In this document: positions 51,951 to 54,782 of the stretch, piece after piece
Position numbering within the stretch: position 1 is the first letter of the stretch
Layout: each line of letters begins with the position of its first letter
Assembly (NCBI GenBank): GCA_003228125.1
Contig: QGNP01000007.1
Location: forward strand, 1 to 54,782
Origin: Chloroflexota bacterium
Lineage (GTDB): Bacteria; Chloroflexota; Dehalococcoidia; UBA2979
Length of the DNA: 54,782 bases
Reading direction: 5' to 3'
Position numbers and translations under genes: made by a program
Notes under the pieces: model-generated
Told to the model about the DNA's origin: nothing
Database searches by the model: none
What the model saw: only the letters and a program-made list of their open reading frames with translations

Positions 51951-52271
51951 ATGAGTGCAGATTCGCGTTCTTTTAATGATGAATCAGATAAAGAAAGTTA
52001 TTTTCAACGTAGGCCTAGAAGAAGGTATTGTGAATTTTGCGTTAAAAATAAAAAAGCTGATCCAAAAATTATTGATTATAAAAATTTAAATATTTTGAGT
52101 AGTTATATCGACGATCGTGGCAAGATTGATGTGAGAAAAAGAACCGGGGCTTGTGCTAAATGTCAAAGAAAAATCGCTACTGCAATTAAACGAGCAAGAC
52201 ATTTAGCGCTTTTGCCATATACAATTGAACATATTCGATTATCAGGATTCAGTTCAAAAAATCATTCCTGA
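51951..52271 (+). CDS. rpsR: 30S ribosomal protein S18 (Cys-containing, zinc-type)
   Basis: RRYCEFCVKNKKADPKIIDYKNLNILSSYIDDRGKIDVRKRTGACAKCQRKIATAIKRARHLALLPY. Confidence 0.95.
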   Translation: MSADSRSFNDESDKESYFQRRPRRRYCEFCVKNKKADPKIIDYKNLNILSSYIDDRGKIDVRKRTGACAKCQRKIATAIKRARHLALLPYTIEHIRLSGFSSKNHS

Positions 52272-52300
52272 TTATTAATTTATAATTTAAGGAAATAGCA

Positions 52301-53344
52301 TTGGCTACATCTAGGCGTATTAGACAGCAAAAAACTGCTTTAAATGAAAACGTTAAAAACAAGAGGGATATTTTTTCTGAAAAAAATTTTGTATATGTCA
52401 CTTATGCATTAATAGCAATTATTGGATTGATATTGGCCATAGGATTCTATATATATTCATTCAAGCCTCCGCGCGAAACTCTTATTTCAATTAATGAGAA
52501 CAGTTATAATGCACAGGATATATCAAGGGAGCTGGGTTTCTATGCTGCTACTCAAGGTTTGAGTAGAACTCCCTTGTCAGAGAGCTTACTACTCATTCCT
52601 CAGCTTTTACAGACTAGATTTATTTATACGCAAACTCAAGAATTAGTCGACGATCCTTCTAATAATGAAGTTAGGTTAAAAGCATCTCAGCTCCTTAAGA
52701 TTAAGCAAGATCAGTATGTAGCTGATCCATCTGTTTTAGACAGTGTTTTATTTGAAATTCTCAAAATTTCTGATATAAGCAGTGAAATAATTTTTGAAAC
52801 AGCAAAATCTTTAATTATACAAGAAAAATTGTATAGTATATTTTCAAAAGAAATTCCAAATTTAACAGAACTTTCTTTTATCAAAGGCATTAGTATTGAA
52901 GGAGAAGCGCTAGCTTCTATTTTTTTTGATGAGTATAAAAATGAGGAAAAATTGGAATCACTTTTAAAGAAATATGAAAATGATATTGATATTCGAGATG
53001 TTGGTTGGCGAATTTCTAATACAGTAGGATTGGATTTACCAATGTCTATGAATAATGAAGATATACTTAAACTGTCTGAACCATTACAAATAGGCAGACA
53101 AAGTATCTTTTATTACATCAGTGAAAAAAAAGATAATTCCCTTGTTACTCCTGATATAAAAAATGTAGCCGTAAAAGTGCGCTTAAGGGAATTTTATAAT
53201 AAAGCATTTGTAGACAATGTGACTTATGTTGAAAATACTCCAGATAGTAATTTAACAAATGAGATTATAGTCAAAGCTGGTAAAATTCGTCTTGCAATTG
53301 TTGCAAGTGGTTTAGAAAGCCCTATTCAAGATTGGAATGACTAA
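52301..53344 (+). CDS. Single-TM protein, possible divergent SurA/PrsA-like foldase
   Basis: N-terminal TM anchor followed by a SurA_N-like helical region (QLLQTRFIYTQTQELVDDPSNNEVRLKASQLLK) and a parvulin-like segment (VGWRISNTVGLDLP...). Confidence 0.5.
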   Translation: MATSRRIRQQKTALNENVKNKRDIFSEKNFVYVTYALIAIIGLILAIGFYIYSFKPPRETLISINENSYNAQDISRELGFYAATQGLSRTPLSESLLLIPQLLQTRFIYTQTQELVDDPSNNEVRLKASQLLKIKQDQYVADPSVLDSVLFEILKISDISSEIIFETAKSLIIQEKLYSIFSKEIPNLTELSFIKGISIEGEALASIFFDEYKNEEKLESLLKKYENDIDIRDVGWRISNTVGLDLPMSMNNEDILKLSEPLQIGRQSIFYYISEKKDNSLVTPDIKNVAVKVRLREFYNKAFVDNVTYVENTPDSNLTNEIIVKAGKIRLAIVASGLESPIQDWND

Positions 53345-54630
53345 TGTTAGATAATATAGGAATATCTTTATTAGGTGCAGGAAACGTAGGCTCTTCAGTT
53401 ATGAATACCTTATTGAAAGATTCTAAACGATTTCAAGTTTTGATTGGTGCTAATTTAAAATTACAAAAAGTATTAGTAAGGGATCTTAATAAATATAGGA
53501 AAATTTTTAAATACAGTTCCTTTACTGATAATTTTTCTGATATTCTTAATGATTCCAAAACACAAATAGTTGTAGAGATGCTTGGAGGAGAAGATCCAGC
53601 ATATATCTATATTGAAGAATTATTAAAATCAGGTAAACATGTAGTAACTGCGAATAAAGATGTCATGGCTAAGTATGGGAGTAAGTTAATAACTCTTGCA
53701 GAGCAGAATAAAGTCTCTATTCGTTACGAAGCATCAGTTGGTGGAGGTATTCCTATAATCGGACCTCTTTCTAGAGATTTGCTTGCAAATGAAATTTATT
53801 CTATTTCTGCAATCATTAATGGCACAACAAATTATATGTTGACTGTAATGAATAAAGAAAAAATTAGTTATGATGAAGCTCTTTTACGAGCACAAAATTT
53901 AGGTTATGCAGAACCTAATCCATATAATGATGTCGAGGGCATTGATGTTTCTTATAAACTAGCTATATTATGCGGATTAGCTTTTCATGCAGATGTTAAT
54001 CCTGCAAATATTTATTGCGAAGGAATTTCTGGGCTAGATTTAAAAGATTTAGAATATGCAAATAATCTTGGCTTTACCATTAAATTGCTCGCAAGAGCTG
54101 AATTGAAAGAAGGTAAGATTGTTTGTATTATTTGTCCGAGTTTAATTTCAAATAATGCACCACTTTCAAAAGTAGACGGGGTATTGAATGCTATTCAATT
54201 AAAGGGTAGCTTAGTTGGAGAAGTAGTTTTTGAAGGTCCTGGCGCAGGCGCTTCACCAACATCTAGTGCAATCCTTGGTGATGTTATTGATATAGCAAAA
54301 AATATTAAATATGAGTTAACAGAGCCTACTAATAATTTACTAAATAAAATCGAGGTTTCTGATATTAGTAGTTTTAATTCTAGGTATTATATTCGATTAA
54401 ATGTTTCTGATGAGTCAGGAGTATTGGCTGCAATTTCTGGTATTATGTCAAAATATTCAATTAGCATAGCATCAGTAATTCAAACTGAAGCAGATTTAAA
54501 GTTAAAAACTGCTCAATTAATACTAACTACCCATGAAGCAAAAAGAGAAAAAATTGATTTAGCTATGGAAGAAATTTCCAAAGAAGGTAAAGTTGTTAAA
54601 ATTTGTAATTTATTGCCAATAGTAGATTAA
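53344..54630 (+). CDS. hom: Homoserine dehydrogenase
   Basis: ISLLGAGNVGSSVMNTL, VVTANKDVMAKYG, YEASVGGGIPIIGPL, IINGTTNYMLT, C-terminal ACT domain. Confidence 0.95.
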   Translation: MLDNIGISLLGAGNVGSSVMNTLLKDSKRFQVLIGANLKLQKVLVRDLNKYRKIFKYSSFTDNFSDILNDSKTQIVVEMLGGEDPAYIYIEELLKSGKHVVTANKDVMAKYGSKLITLAEQNKVSIRYEASVGGGIPIIGPLSRDLLANEIYSISAIINGTTNYMLTVMNKEKISYDEALLRAQNLGYAEPNPYNDVEGIDVSYKLAILCGLAFHADVNPANIYCEGISGLDLKDLEYANNLGFTIKLLARAELKEGKIVCIICPSLISNNAPLSKVDGVLNAIQLKGSLVGEVVFEGPGAGASPTSSAILGDVIDIAKNIKYELTEPTNNLLNKIEVSDISSFNSRYYIRLNVSDESGVLAAISGIMSKYSISIASVIQTEADLKLKTAQLILTTHEAKREKIDLAMEEISKEGKVVKICNLLPIVD

Positions 54631-54649
54631 AATAAACGTAAGAATATGA

Positions 54650-54782
54650 ATGAAAAAAATAATATTAAACCATAAAAAAAACGTTGCAAAAAAAGTTGTC
54701 GGTAGTACAAAAAAAACTATTGTTGCTAAACCATCTGTTGCAAAAAAAGTTGTCGGTAGTACAAAAAAAACTATTGTTGCTA
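54650..54782 (+). CDS. Lys/Val/Thr-rich repeat protein, N-terminal fragment (truncated by window end)
   Basis: ATG at 54650 reads MKKIILNHKKNVAKKVVGSTKKTIVAKPSVAKKVVGSTKKTIVA..., in-frame 18-aa/54-bp repeat running off the window. Confidence 0.7.
   Translation, partial: MKKIILNHKKNVAKKVVGSTKKTIVAKPSVAKKVVGSTKKTIVA
54683..54782 (+). repeat. 54-bp direct repeat (two copies, second truncated)
   Basis: GTTGCAAAAAAAGTTGTCGGTAGTACAAAAAAAACTATTGTTGCTA at 54683-54728 and identically at 54737-54782. Confidence 0.95.

Noticed and set aside
54683-54782. Terminal repeats as a CRISPR array
   Set aside because: Repeat period is 54 bp with no variable spacers, in frame, and codes a continuous Lys-rich peptide.

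Overview
AT-rich bacterial chromosomal segment. It is dense with housekeeping genes, nearly free of spacer DNA, and I saw no mobile elements, CRISPR arrays or RNA genes. The window opens inside the 5' end of a minus-strand dnaA. This is followed by a putative oriC: two perfect DnaA boxes inside a 14-bp perfect inverted repeat, then an A+T-rich stretch. Most genes to the right lie on the + strand. They cover CoA synthesis, rpsO-pnp, the DAP/lysine pathway, purA/gyrB, MurT/GatD and lgt, a cysteine/sulfur-carrier cluster, purine genes, a split cytochrome b6-type bc complex, dnaB with DnaD/DnaC-like loader genes, moaE/moaD, glyA, rpsF-ssb-rpsR and hom. The lineage is possibly Chloroflexota (SAR202-like), but this is a low-confidence impression. 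The most interesting points are: (1) a helicase-loader cassette with a DnaD-like ORF overlapping a tandem double-AAA+ DnaC-like ORF; (2) a cysteine-synthesis cluster with two synthase/carrier pairs plus a JAMM protease, where one carrier ends in GG-SF; (3) a 34-aa single-TM ORF and a perfect 14-bp hairpin upstream of a b6-type cytochrome b that keeps the heme-ci Cys; (4) a Lys/Val-rich ORF with a perfect 54-bp repeat at the window end; (5) a perfect 28-bp palindrome in a glycosyltransferase gene; (6) several small ORFs absent from the supplied track (Trm112-like, two desulforedoxin-like, PetN-like). All family assignments come from reading motifs; no searches were run.
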